From Betaproteobacteria bacterium (GTDB lineage Bacteria; Pseudomonadota; Gammaproteobacteria; Burkholderiales; SG8-39): a DNA stretch of 64,000 nt. Shown one piece after another: positions 1 through 8,001 of this stretch; positions within the stretch are counted from its first letter, which is position 1, and each line of letters begins with the position of its first letter. Below the pieces are notes generated by a model that saw only the letters and a list, made by a program, of their open reading frames with translations, searched no databases and was not told the DNA's origin. Both the position numbers and the translations under genes were made by a program. The stretch spans positions 1 through 64,000 of the forward strand of contig JACPYS010000049.1 of assembly GCA_016195915.1 (NCBI GenBank). Direction: 5' to 3'.

Positions 1-85
1 CTCGCTCCAGATAGGTGCCGCAGGCCCGCTCGTCGGGAAACATCTGCTGGAAGTCAAGCAAGGTTGTCGGAAAGCGCTTCGCCAC
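1..85 (-). mobile_element. IS1595-family transposase, N-terminal fragment (cut by window edge)
   Basis: Reading the minus strand from a GTG at 85, the peptide contains LLDFQQMFPDERACGTYLE. This matches the N-terminal start of IS1595-type transposases, just before their zinc ribbon. The rest of the element lies to the left of the window. No terminal inverted repeat can be assigned with confidence in 86-135, the short gap before the neighbouring oxidoreductase gene. The family call rests on this short motif only. Confidence 0.6.
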
Positions 86-135
86 GCCCGAACACTACCG
101 GTAGGGGTCTTGGGCGTCAACCGGATAGGCATGGT

Positions 136-1542
136 TCAATCCACGCCCGCGAGGACCGCTCCCTGCTCGATCAGCTTCGCACGCAATTGTCCAACTGGCA
201 GCGTGCGCACCGTTGCGGCGTCACCACCGGCCACCAGCGCCGCCGCAGTGCCGGCTGCTTGGCCCATTGCCATGCATGTGCCCATCACGCGTGCCGAGCT
301 TTGCCCTTCGCGTGTGCTCGAGAGGCAGCGGCCGGCCAACAATACGTTGTCGAGTCCACGCGGGATCAGCGCGCCGAAGGGAATGTCGTATGAGCCGCCG
401 CCGCCGATGATGCGCCGGTCGTGGCCGGTGCCGGCGCCGTGCACGTCGATCTCGTGGCCGCCGCGCGCGATGCCCTCCGGGTGCTTGCGGGCTTGCAGCA
501 CGTCATCGCCGGTCAGCACATAGTCGCCGAGCACGCGGCGCGTTTCGCGGATGCCGATGCGCGGCGCCACACCGGAAAATTCGGCGTGCACAAATCCGGG
601 CACCTGGCTCGTCAGAAATTTCATGCACACGGCCACCTGGTCGAACAGCGCGGGCAGGGCCGCGCTCAACTGTTCGGTGTTGGTGGCGTCGAGGTTGGCG
701 ATGCGTGTGGCGTTGATGCTGACTTCGCGGCGCGCCGTGGAGACCGGCGCAATCGCGACTGCGGAGATCGGGTAGATCGCGCCGCTCTCGATGGCGCCGC
801 GCAGCAGCGGCCCGGTTGCGAGCACGGCGCACTTTGGTTGGCCCTGCTCGATGAGCGCCGCGACGCACTGAGACTGCGTCATGCCGAACACTGGATGGTC
901 TTTGATGCCGAAGCTGTCCGGCTGGCTGGCGATGAACTCGAGCAGGGCGGGGGTTTCCACACCGACCATGCGAAACACCATGGTCATGGCCTGGAAGCTG
1001 CCGGTGGCGGCGTCGCCCGACTCAAACGGTGCGCCAGCGGACACCGCGATGTCGCCGTCGCCCGAGCAGTCAATGAACACCTTGGCGGTGATCAGCGTGC
1101 GGCCCATCTTGTTGCGCACATACAAACCGGTGAGCATGCCGTCGTGCACGACGGTTTCTTCAGCGAAGGTGTAGAGCAGAACGTGCACACCGTGGCGCTG
1201 CAGCAGCTTCACCACCGCAAGCTTCATGATCTCCGGGTCGAAGGAGACGACGTTGAGCGTGCGAAAGTCCGACACCGGACCGATGTAGCCCCCCATGGTG
1301 GCGCATTCGTCGAGCAGCTCTCTCACCACGCCGCCCACCACCCACTGGTTGCGCAGGTTCAGGCAGCCGAGCAGGGGAATGCCGGAGAGCAGCTCGCCGC
1401 CGACGCCGGGGCCGGCATCGACCAGCAGCGTGTTCGCGCCGTTGCGCGCTGCAGCGACGGCAGCCGCCACGCCCGAGCTGCCTGCGCCGACGATGACGAC
1501 GTCGTAGTGGCGCTCCAGCGGTGTGGCTGGCCGCGTGGCCAT
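136..1542 (-). CDS. FAD-dependent oxidoreductase (HdrA-like/FAD_oxidored family)
   Basis: The 468-residue protein begins with a Rossmann dinucleotide-binding segment, VVIVGAGSSG at residues 15-24, followed by an acidic end of the second strand (LLVDAG). A second FAD-contact motif, DCSGDGD, lies near residue 165, and a C-terminal segment LLAGRCLSS completes the typical FAD fold. No signal peptide is seen, so it is probably cytoplasmic. The ATG at 1542 is chosen because it lies one base after the stop of the upstream Bug receptor gene, suggesting one transcript; an in-frame extension to 1707 would overlap that gene deeply. The pairing suggests oxidation or reduction of an organic acid taken up with the receptor, but the substrate is unknown. 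Confidence 0.8.
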   Translation of the reverse strand: MATRPATPLERHYDVVIVGAGSSGVAAAVAAARNGANTLLVDAGPGVGGELLSGIPLLGCLNLRNQWVVGGVVRELLDECATMGGYIGPVSDFRTLNVVSFDPEIMKLAVVKLLQRHGVHVLLYTFAEETVVHDGMLTGLYVRNKMGRTLITAKVFIDCSGDGDIAVSAGAPFESGDAATGSFQAMTMVFRMVGVETPALLEFIASQPDSFGIKDHPVFGMTQSQCVAALIEQGQPKCAVLATGPLLRGAIESGAIYPISAVAIAPVSTARREVSINATRIANLDATNTEQLSAALPALFDQVAVCMKFLTSQVPGFVHAEFSGVAPRIGIRETRRVLGDYVLTGDDVLQARKHPEGIARGGHEIDVHGAGTGHDRRIIGGGGSYDIPFGALIPRGLDNVLLAGRCLSSTREGQSSARVMGTCMAMGQAAGTAAALVAGGDAATVRTLPVGQLRAKLIEQGAVLAGVD

Positions 1543-1543
1543 C

Positions 1544-2521
1544 TCAATCGGCCCTGAGGCCCAGACGGCGTACCACGTCGCCCCAGCGTGCGGTTTCGCT
1601 CGCGATGAGCCGTGCGAATTCGTCCGCTGTGCCGCCCATTGCGCTGGCGCCGAGGTCGTGTATGCGCTGCTGCACGTCGGGCGCGCGCAGCGCCAGGTTG
1701 GCCTCACGGTTGAGGCGCTCGAGCACGCCGGCGGGCGTGCCGGCAGGCGCGAGCACGCCGAACCAGCCGATCACCTCGAAGCCAGGCAGCCCCTGCTCGG
1801 CCACCGTCGGCACATCGGGCAGCACTGGAGAGCGTTTGGGCGAGGTCACCGCGATGGCGCGCAGCTTGCCGGCCTTCAGTTGGCCAATCGCGCCGGGCAC
1901 GGTGGAAAGGCTGAAGTCGACTTCGTTGGCAAGCAGTGCCGTGAGCGCCGGTGCCGAGCCCTTGTAGCCGATGATGGCAAAATCGACATTGGCCTGGTTG
2001 CGCAGCAATTCGGCGGCGAGGCTGGGCAGGGTCCCGCCGCTGCCAGGCGCGCCGAAATTGAGTTTGCCGGGTTTGGCGCGCGCTTCGGCGAGCAGAGCCG
2101 CAAGCGTGGTGCGCTGCGTGGCAGCGGGATTGACCATCACCACCACCGGCATGGCGGCCACGCCGGAAACGGCGGCGAAATCCTTGTGGGCGTCGTAGGG
2201 CAGGGCGGCGAACAGCGACGTGTTGACCGCGTGTCCACTGGTGACGAAAAACAGCGTGTAACCATCGGCCGGTGCCTTGGCCACCGCCGCGGCGGCGAGA
2301 GTACCGCTGGCGCCCGGGCGATTCTCGATGACGACCGGCTGCCCCAGTCCCTCGCCGAGCTTTTGCGCGATGACGCGCGCGATGATGTCCGATTCACCCC
2401 CGGGTGGAAAGCCCACCAGCAATCGCAGCGGCCGCGTCGGAAAGCCCTGCGCCTGCGCCGGTGCGGCCGAGAGCAGCGGCAGCAGGCAAGCGGCAAGTGT
2501 GATCCACATGCGCAGTTGCAT
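1544..2521 (-). CDS. Bug/TctC-family tripartite tricarboxylate transporter receptor
   Basis: A 325-residue periplasmic solute-binding protein. Residues 1-24 form a signal peptide ending APAQA. The mature N-terminus carries the family hallmarks: FPTRPLRLLVGFPPGG, then VVIENRPGASG, then KAPADGYTL. Bug receptors bind carboxylates or other small polar acids for TctAB-type transporters, or act as sensors. No TctA or TctB gene is adjacent, which is common for the many orphan Bug genes of Burkholderiales. It is the first gene of a two-gene unit with the FAD oxidoreductase. The ligand cannot be read from the sequence. Confidence 0.92.
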   Translation of the reverse strand: MQLRMWITLAACLLPLLSAAPAQAQGFPTRPLRLLVGFPPGGESDIIARVIAQKLGEGLGQPVVIENRPGASGTLAAAAVAKAPADGYTLFFVTSGHAVNTSLFAALPYDAHKDFAAVSGVAAMPVVVMVNPAATQRTTLAALLAEARAKPGKLNFGAPGSGGTLPSLAAELLRNQANVDFAIIGYKGSAPALTALLANEVDFSLSTVPGAIGQLKAGKLRAIAVTSPKRSPVLPDVPTVAEQGLPGFEVIGWFGVLAPAGTPAGVLERLNREANLALRAPDVQQRIHDLGASAMGGTADEFARLIASETARWGDVVRRLGLRAD

Positions 2522-2750
2522 GGTCAGGATCTTCGCTGGTGGGGAGAAGAATTATCGTATCACGGCGATGCGCGATGCCCGGGGCGCCGTCGATCGGGCC
2601 CGGTTGCGTTTGCCCTCCATTACGCCGGCCCGCTCGCGGAGCGCTGGTACTTTTTCGCCGAGGCCAACCACCCGCAGAACCTTTATTGCCAGGCCATTTC
2701 CTGAGCACTGGAAGCGGCGGCTGACGTGCGTGCAAAATCCTTCCGGGAAA

Positions 2751-3170
2751 TTACTCGACCCAGGGATTGAATAGCACCACGCCGAAAGGTTCGAAATCGT
2801 CCACGTTCCGCGTGGCTACGGTGAGATCGTGCTGCAGCGCCGTGGCAGCGATCAGCCCATCGGCGAGCGGCTTTGGTTTTCCGGAGCGCTCCGCGCGAGC
2901 CGCTATCTCCGCCCAACGCGCCGCAACGGTCTCGTCGACCGGGAGGATCCGTCCTGCAAAGCTGCGGCTGAGCCTGTCCGTCCAGGCCGTGAGGGCTGCG
3001 CGGCGCCGTCCTGGCGCGAGTTGCGCCGTGCCTCGTCGAATCTCGCCGATCGTAATCGCCGACAGGTACAGGTCATCGGCGTGTTCGGCGGCGAACCAGC
3101 GTGCCAGCTCGGGATTCGGTTTCGGTCTGGTCAGCTCAGAGACGACGCAGGTGTCGAGCAGACACCTCAT
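2751..3170 (-). CDS. vapC: PIN-domain toxin, VapC type
   Basis: The 139-residue protein starts MRCLLDTCVVSEL, with the first PIN acidic residue at Asp6. The expected later acidic positions are visible in ITIGEIRRG, KPLADGLIAATA and TRNVDDF. These residues form the Mg-dependent RNase site of VapC toxins. Its start overlaps the stop of the upstream Phd-like gene by four bases (ATGA), the usual antitoxin-then-toxin arrangement. About 230 bases between 2522 and 2750 hold no recognisable gene. Confidence 0.88.
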   Translation of the reverse strand: MRCLLDTCVVSELTRPKPNPELARWFAAEHADDLYLSAITIGEIRRGTAQLAPGRRRAALTAWTDRLSRSFAGRILPVDETVAARWAEIAARAERSGKPKPLADGLIAATALQHDLTVATRNVDDFEPFGVVLFNPWVE

Positions 3171-3427
3171 TCGAGATCAATTCTTCGCGCTACGGACCGG
3201 TCACGCCGCACGACACCGGTCAGATCGACCGGACAGCTGCGCAACAGCGCGAGCAATCGTCTTGCCTTGGCGCGCCTGCGCTTCGCTTTCTGCTTTCCAG
3301 CGACGGCAGACACGACCACCACCGGCTTGCCGTGCCGCGTCACGGTCTGCGGTCCCTCGGTCATCGCCCGCTCCACGACCTGGCTGAACTGATTCTTCGC
3401 CTTTTGCAACGGCCAGCTGGCGTCCAT
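3167..3427 (-). CDS. Phd/YefM-type antitoxin
   Basis: An 86-residue protein starting MDASWPLQKAKNQFSQVV. The pattern 'W.l..AK..fs.ll..a...g...itrhGkpvaV' is the Phd/YefM DNA-binding fold (residues 3-40). The tail is very basic (KQKAKRRRAKARR) and would contain the toxin-binding region. The ATG at 3427 is preferred to longer in-frame starts because the Phd fold begins immediately after it. It is coupled to the downstream VapC. The 36-bp hairpin repeat at 3490-3525 lies just upstream. Confidence 0.85.
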   Translation of the reverse strand: MDASWPLQKAKNQFSQVVERAMTEGPQTVTRHGKPVVVVSAVAGKQKAKRRRAKARRLLALLRSCPVDLTGVVRRDRSVARRIDLE

Positions 3428-3489
3428 GCTGCTGCTCCGATCTGTCCAGACTGGCCAGATTTTATCACGCACAACGGAGCCGGACCAAC

Positions 3490-3525
3490 CTTGCCTGATC
3501 GGGGCAAATGGGGGCACCATTTGCC
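3490..3525. repeat. 36-bp hairpin-forming repeat, copy 1
   Basis: This stretch contains a perfect inverted repeat, GGCAAATGG (3503-3511) and CCATTTGCC (3517-3525), around a five-base loop. A second copy with about five differences lies at 6582-6617 in the same orientation. Both sit between divergently transcribed genes. Function is unknown; it could be a protein-binding site or a small mobile hairpin element. Confidence 0.7.
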
Positions 3526-3555
3526 AACGCAGCGACACATTCAACGGAGAACCGC

Positions 3556-4275
3556 ATGAGCGTAGCCCAATCCGATCCCGCACTACTCGACAAGCTGGTG
3601 ATGGCCAACCGCATCCTCTACGACCAGGGAGTGGTCGACGGGTTCGGTCATATCAGCGTGCGACACGACAGCGTTCCCGGCGTGTTCCTGCTCTCGTGCA
3701 ACCGCGCGCCGGGGCTGGTGGTGCGCGGCGACATCGACTGCTTCGACCTCGACGGCGCCAGCGTGTCGGACAGCAGCAATCGCCCCTACCTCGAGCGCTT
3801 CATCCACAGCGAGATCTACCGCGCGCGCGCGGACGTGATCGCGGTGGTGCACAGCCATTCGCCCAACGTGATTCCGTTCGGCGTCACCGGGCAGCGCCTG
3901 AAGCCGATTTTCCACATGGCCGGATTTCTTGGCGGCGGCACGGCGCACTACGATATCCGTGACGCCTCCGGCAATACCGACCTGCTGGTGCGCAACGGCG
4001 AACTCGGGAAATACCTCGCGACCGCGCTCGGGGCGCACAGTTGCGTGCTGATGCGTGGTCACGGTTCGACCACCGTCGGCGCGTCGATCGAGCAGGTGGT
4101 GTATCGCGCGATCTACGCCGAAGTGAACGCGCGGCTGCAGTCGCAGGCGCTGGGCCTGGGTCCGGTGACTTACCTGAGCGAAGAAGAAGCGCAACTCGCC
4201 GCCACCGCCATCGACGGGCAGATCGGCCGGTGCTGGGACCTGTGGCAGCGTCGCATCGGGCCGATCGAGTCCTGA
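3556..4275 (+). CDS. Class II aldolase/adducin family protein
   Basis: A 239-residue cytoplasmic enzyme of the zinc-dependent class II aldolase fold. Metal-site motifs are visible: HSEIYRARADVIAVVHSHS supplies the HxH pair and the preceding Glu, and RGHGSTTVG supplies a later His. GFGHISVRH near residue 30 is the usual phosphate or carboxylate contact strand. Family members act on sugar phosphates, or decarboxylate or hydrolyse aromatic acids. The ATG at 3556 follows GGAG at 3545-3548. A Bug receptor gene begins 8 bp downstream, so an organic-acid substrate is a reasonable inference. Confidence 0.85.
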   Translation: MSVAQSDPALLDKLVMANRILYDQGVVDGFGHISVRHDSVPGVFLLSCNRAPGLVVRGDIDCFDLDGASVSDSSNRPYLERFIHSEIYRARADVIAVVHSHSPNVIPFGVTGQRLKPIFHMAGFLGGGTAHYDIRDASGNTDLLVRNGELGKYLATALGAHSCVLMRGHGSTTVGASIEQVVYRAIYAEVNARLQSQALGLGPVTYLSEEEAQLAATAIDGQIGRCWDLWQRRIGPIES

Positions 4276-4282
4276 GCCCGTC

Positions 4283-5254
4283 ATGTTGCCGCGCATCGTA
4301 CTCAGTCTCGCCCTGAGTTTCCTGCAGGCGGCGCTTGCGTCGAGCGTTTTCGCACAGGCTTATCCTGCGCGTGCCGTGCGCATCATCGTCCCGTACGGAT
4401 CGGGCGGCGGCTCCGACATCCTCGCGCGGCAGATCGGCGCGGGCCTGCAGACGCTGTGGGGGCAGGGAGTGGTGGTGGATAACCGGCCGGGCGCCTCGGG
4501 CAACATCGGCACCGAAGCGGTGGTGCGCGCTCCCGCCGACGGCTACACGCTCCTGTTGCAGAACAGCACCATGGTGGTGAACCCGGCGGTGGCGGGCAGG
4601 CTCAACTACGATCCGGAGAAAGATCTCACGCCGATCATGCTGTTGGGCCTCACGCCGATCGGCCTGTTCGCGCATCCGGGCGTCGACGCCAGGACGGTGC
4701 GCGAACTTGCGGGGGTCTCGCGCTCAGGCAACGCGGCGCTCAGCTATGGCTCCTGCGGCATCGGCACGCCGCAGCATTTCGTGATGGAACTGGTGAAGCA
4801 GAAGACCGGCATCGCCGCGGTGCACGCCGCCTACAAGGGCTGCGCGCCGGGGCTGACCGATGTGGTGGCCGGGCAGATTCCGCTCGCCATCCTCAGCGCC
4901 AACCTCGGCGCGCCCTACGTGAAAACCGGCAAGCTCCGCGCGCTGGGCGTCTCGACCGCGGCGCGCTACGAACTGATGGCCGAAGTGCCGACCTTCGAAG
5001 AACAAGGCCTCGCGCCGCTCGATTTCTCCATCTGGTATGCACTGATGGGCCCGGCGCGCCTGCCGCCCGAGGTGGTTGCCCGCATCGTCGCCGGCACGCA
5101 ACAGGTGCTCGCCGACCCCGGCGTGCGTGCGCGCTTGTCCAACGCCGGCGTCGAGCCCATGAAAGGCACCGCCGCGGACCTCGCGAAACTGATCCGCGAT
5201 GATCTGCTTCGCTACCAGCAACTGGCGCGCTCGGCGAATATCAAGGCGGAGTGA
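4283..5254 (+). CDS. Bug/TctC-family receptor
   Basis: A 323-residue periplasmic binding protein with a signal peptide ending SSVFAQ. It then carries YPARAVRIIVPYGSGGG, VVVDNRPGASG and RAPADGYTLL, the standard Bug signature. It is predicted to capture a small carboxylate in the periplasm. It follows the class II aldolase gene by 8 bp, so the two are probably co-transcribed and may handle the same compound. No transporter membrane subunits are near. It ends 20 bp from the convergent DUF2891 gene. Confidence 0.92.
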   Translation: MLPRIVLSLALSFLQAALASSVFAQAYPARAVRIIVPYGSGGGSDILARQIGAGLQTLWGQGVVVDNRPGASGNIGTEAVVRAPADGYTLLLQNSTMVVNPAVAGRLNYDPEKDLTPIMLLGLTPIGLFAHPGVDARTVRELAGVSRSGNAALSYGSCGIGTPQHFVMELVKQKTGIAAVHAAYKGCAPGLTDVVAGQIPLAILSANLGAPYVKTGKLRALGVSTAARYELMAEVPTFEEQGLAPLDFSIWYALMGPARLPPEVVARIVAGTQQVLADPGVRARLSNAGVEPMKGTAADLAKLIRDDLLRYQQLARSANIKAE

Positions 5255-5273
5255 TATCCGCGCACCGGCCGGC

Positions 5274-6278
5274 TCAAGGCGCTTCGCCAAGCGCCAGTGC
5301 CGCGAAAGAGGCGAGCCAGTGCTCGCCGACATAGTCGCCACCCACGACCTGCGGCAAGCCGGCGTCGAGGTGGCGTTCGGCCGCGGTCCTGAATTCATGC
5401 GCTTCGACCGGGGGCAGCACGGCCGCGATGCGCCGTTGCGCCCACGCGCGCGACAGCGACAGTCCGTCGAGGTGACTGAACTGCGCATCGCTGCGATCCG
5501 GCACGACGGGGGGCGTCGCGAGAGAACCGAGCCCGGCGGGCAGGAAGGCAGCGAGCCAGGGGCGAAACTCTTCCTGGGGCAGCACTTCGCGCATCAGTTG
5601 CGCTTCGGTGAGCGCAGGCGAGAGAAAGTCGGACAGCGACGGCTCGTAAGCGAGCGGCGCATCGCGGTCCGCTAAATACCATTTTCGTGTGGCAGCAGCA
5701 ATGTCGGCGGCCAATCCGGCATCGCCCGCAGTACGCGCGTAGTCGAGTGCAAGGATGCAAGCGAATGCCGTGCTGGAATGCATGCCGATGCGGATCGGGT
5801 ACACGGCGAACGCAAGGAATTCGCGCATCCTCCCGGCGATGTAACGTGCAAACGGGTCGAGCGCCTGCGCCCAGCGGCGTCCTTCGGCGCGATCGCGGGC
5901 GAGGCGCAGCGCTTCGGCCTGCAGTTCGAGCAGCCAGGCCCAACCATACGGCCGCTCGAAGGTCCGCCGGTTTGGTGTTTCGCAGTACGCCTGCTCTACC
6001 GAGATGGGACCGTGAGCGAGGTGCGGGTCGAGCGAAGTCACGATATCCGTGGCCTCTCGCAGATCCGGCTGGAGGCGCAGCAGCCGGACCATCAACCAAT
6101 GCATGTGCACCGCCGAATGCCAGTCGTAGCTGCCGTAGAAGGCCGGATGCATCGAACGCGGCGTCAGATCGCCCGGCGGCGCGGCGAGCAGATGGTCGAG
6201 CTTGTGCGGGTACTCGCGTCTGACGTTGGCAAGTGCTACGCGGGAAAATGCGGAAGCGAGATCGGGACCGAGCGTCAT
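5274..6278 (-). CDS. DUF2891 family protein
   Basis: A 334-residue soluble protein with conserved segments typical of DUF2891: HPAFYGSYDWHSAVHMHW near residue 45, CETPNRRTFERPYGWAWLL near residue 100, and HLDGLSLSRAW towards the C-terminus. The family has an alpha/alpha-toroid-like helical make-up and no firmly assigned reaction. No signal peptide is seen. It is convergent with the aldolase/Bug operon and appears monocistronic. Confidence 0.8.
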   Translation of the reverse strand: MTLGPDLASAFSRVALANVRREYPHKLDHLLAAPPGDLTPRSMHPAFYGSYDWHSAVHMHWLMVRLLRLQPDLREATDIVTSLDPHLAHGPISVEQAYCETPNRRTFERPYGWAWLLELQAEALRLARDRAEGRRWAQALDPFARYIAGRMREFLAFAVYPIRIGMHSSTAFACILALDYARTAGDAGLAADIAAATRKWYLADRDAPLAYEPSLSDFLSPALTEAQLMREVLPQEEFRPWLAAFLPAGLGSLATPPVVPDRSDAQFSHLDGLSLSRAWAQRRIAAVLPPVEAHEFRTAAERHLDAGLPQVVGGDYVGEHWLASFAALALGEAP

Positions 6279-6775
6279 CTGCGGATCATGCTGTCAGAAG
6301 GCGCCGCAGTGACAATCCATGCTCCAGGTGCCGTTGTCGCCGACGACGAGCGGGTGCGTATGCCCGGCGCTCGCCGGCGCCGGATCGGCCGCTGCGCTGC
6401 CCGCCTCCCCCTGCAAGTGGAATCGGGGACGCAGTCACCGCTACCGGCGCCATCCTGGAACGGGTTCACGGCCTGAGACTACTCCATTTCCTTCCGGTCC
6501 CGGCGTGACTGCGGTTTGATTCCTGCGGCTGCGGCGATCAGGTCCTTCGCCGTGCGCACCACCCGTTCCCTCTTGCGTGCGCTTGCCTGAACCGGGCGAA
6601 CGGGGGCACCATTTGCCCATAATGTCGATTGCGCGCACCGATCTGTGACGACGGACGATGACAAGCCGGATATGTCGCGCAGTAACCCGGCGAAAGTGCC
6701 ATGCGCAGGCGACAAGGACCAAGGACACACGGCAATCGGGACAGAGATCCCTTTTCATCCGGAAGCCAATTCCAG
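6279..6775. other. Intergenic region with one hairpin repeat copy
   Basis: About 500 bases between the divergent DUF2891 gene and the gene at 6776. Apart from the repeat copy at 6582-6617 I see no conserved protein segment, and the open frames crossing it look like chance high-GC frames. Promoters for both flanking genes should lie here, but none can be placed with confidence. Confidence 0.4.
6582..6617. repeat. 36-bp hairpin-forming repeat, copy 2
   Basis: It shares the block GGGGGCACCATTTGCC and the upstream CTTGCCTGA with copy 1 at 3490-3525. The left arm (GGGCGAACGG, 6594-6603) pairs with CCATTTGCCC (6609-6618) with two mismatches. The changes are mostly in the left arm, so the right arm and loop are better preserved than the pairing. 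Confidence 0.65.
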
Positions 6776-7810
6776 ATGACCCGGCGAGAGCTTCATCGTT
6801 GGCGACCCTCTTTACGCCGGGCGCTCATGAAAGCGCGACCGGAATACTTCGGATGGTCGCCCGAGGCGCGGGAACACTATGGCGCCGCAATTCCGCAAGA
6901 CGACCGGGAGCGACTGGACCAGGCACTGCTTGCGGAGCTGTTCGGCCGCAGGGTTCGTTCCGTGAAAGCGGCGGCGCGTGCCGCAGAACGTCTTTCGCTC
7001 GAACAGCAGAACGTCTGGAACGAAGCGATTCTTCCTCTTGTTGGCGTGGGCGAGGACGCGTTTTTTCTGAACGAGTGGCTCGGCGACGACGAGACGATTC
7101 TCGACTTCGAGTCGCTGCGCGATTTCGACCGGAGCGACCATCGTTTCCAGGAACACGCGCGTGCCAAGGAGGACCCGGCGTATGTCCGAAAGCCCTACCG
7201 CGGCGCGCTCTACCTGACGTGGGCACGCCTGTTCGTGGACGACCGATTTACCTACGCGACCCTGTCCATGGCCGCCGGTTATCTGAGTTCAGAGATCCGG
7301 GACCATGCCTTCGACCTCATCGAGCGACGGGTTCCGCATCGCTACGTACGGGGGAAGAATCACGGCAAGGTCGAGGGCGAAAGCCGGGAATGGGACTTGC
7401 GTGCAGACGCGAACGGCAAAGAGGCGCTGCTCGAGGCGCTCCAGGACCGCGTATTCGAGTATGAGCACGAACGGCATGAGGTTCTGCTGACGGCCTGGGA
7501 CCAACTCGGCGGCTGCGGGGTTTTCGTGCTCGACACGTCCCAGCCAGCCGAGCACAACCTGCACTTCGTGTTTACGGACACAGGCGCGCTCGGAGCGGTC
7601 CGATTTCGTTCGTTCATGCGCGACGTTCGAGCCATCGAGCGGCCGGCGCGAGAGCTCGAGCAATGCCTCGACGTTGAAAGGAAAGCGCTCGCGCGATTCG
7701 TCGATGAGCAGTATGAATCGCTTCGCGGTACGCCCGATTCCTCGGTCATTCGACTTCGTCGGCGCCGGCGCGTGATGGTGCACAGGAATGCATTTGACGA
7801 GCTTGCGTAG
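6776..7810 (+). CDS. Hypothetical protein, acidic and soluble
   Basis: I do not recognise this family. From the ATG at 6776 it has 344 residues; a longer start at 6701 is possible but its first 25 residues look like noise. The protein has no signal peptide or membrane segment. It is rich in charged residues and aromatic pairs (FFLNEWLGDDETILDFESL, YLTWARLFVDDRF), and ends in a very basic patch (IRLRRRRRVMVHR). The coding frame is continuous and codon use is normal, so it is likely real. A 190-bp gap separates it from the next gene. Confidence 0.55.
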   Translation: MTRRELHRWRPSLRRALMKARPEYFGWSPEAREHYGAAIPQDDRERLDQALLAELFGRRVRSVKAAARAAERLSLEQQNVWNEAILPLVGVGEDAFFLNEWLGDDETILDFESLRDFDRSDHRFQEHARAKEDPAYVRKPYRGALYLTWARLFVDDRFTYATLSMAAGYLSSEIRDHAFDLIERRVPHRYVRGKNHGKVEGESREWDLRADANGKEALLEALQDRVFEYEHERHEVLLTAWDQLGGCGVFVLDTSQPAEHNLHFVFTDTGALGAVRFRSFMRDVRAIERPARELEQCLDVERKALARFVDEQYESLRGTPDSSVIRLRRRRRVMVHRNAFDELA

Positions 7811-8001
7811 TTCGCGTTGCCGCAGTAGAAGAAGCAGCGGCCGGCCAAGTTGGAAGGCGGTAGCTTGCGGGCTGGGCAGAAACGAACACGGGCAAGCAGT
7901 TTTGCAGATCTGTTTGGGGGGTATCCTACCGTCGTCGGCGGGGCGTTTGCCGACGCCGACGCCGAAGCGCAACGGCGCAACAGTGTTTCGTTAGGGAGGC
8001 C

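Noticed and set aside
86-135. Terminal inverted repeat of the IS1595-type element
   Set aside because: Short GC-rich complementary stretches exist, but the other end of the element is outside the window, so no repeat pair can be shown.
421-2704. Long plus-strand open frames opposite the FAD oxidoreductase and Bug genes
   Set aside because: Their translations are His/Gly/Arg-rich and lack conserved motifs; the minus-strand products are clear family members.
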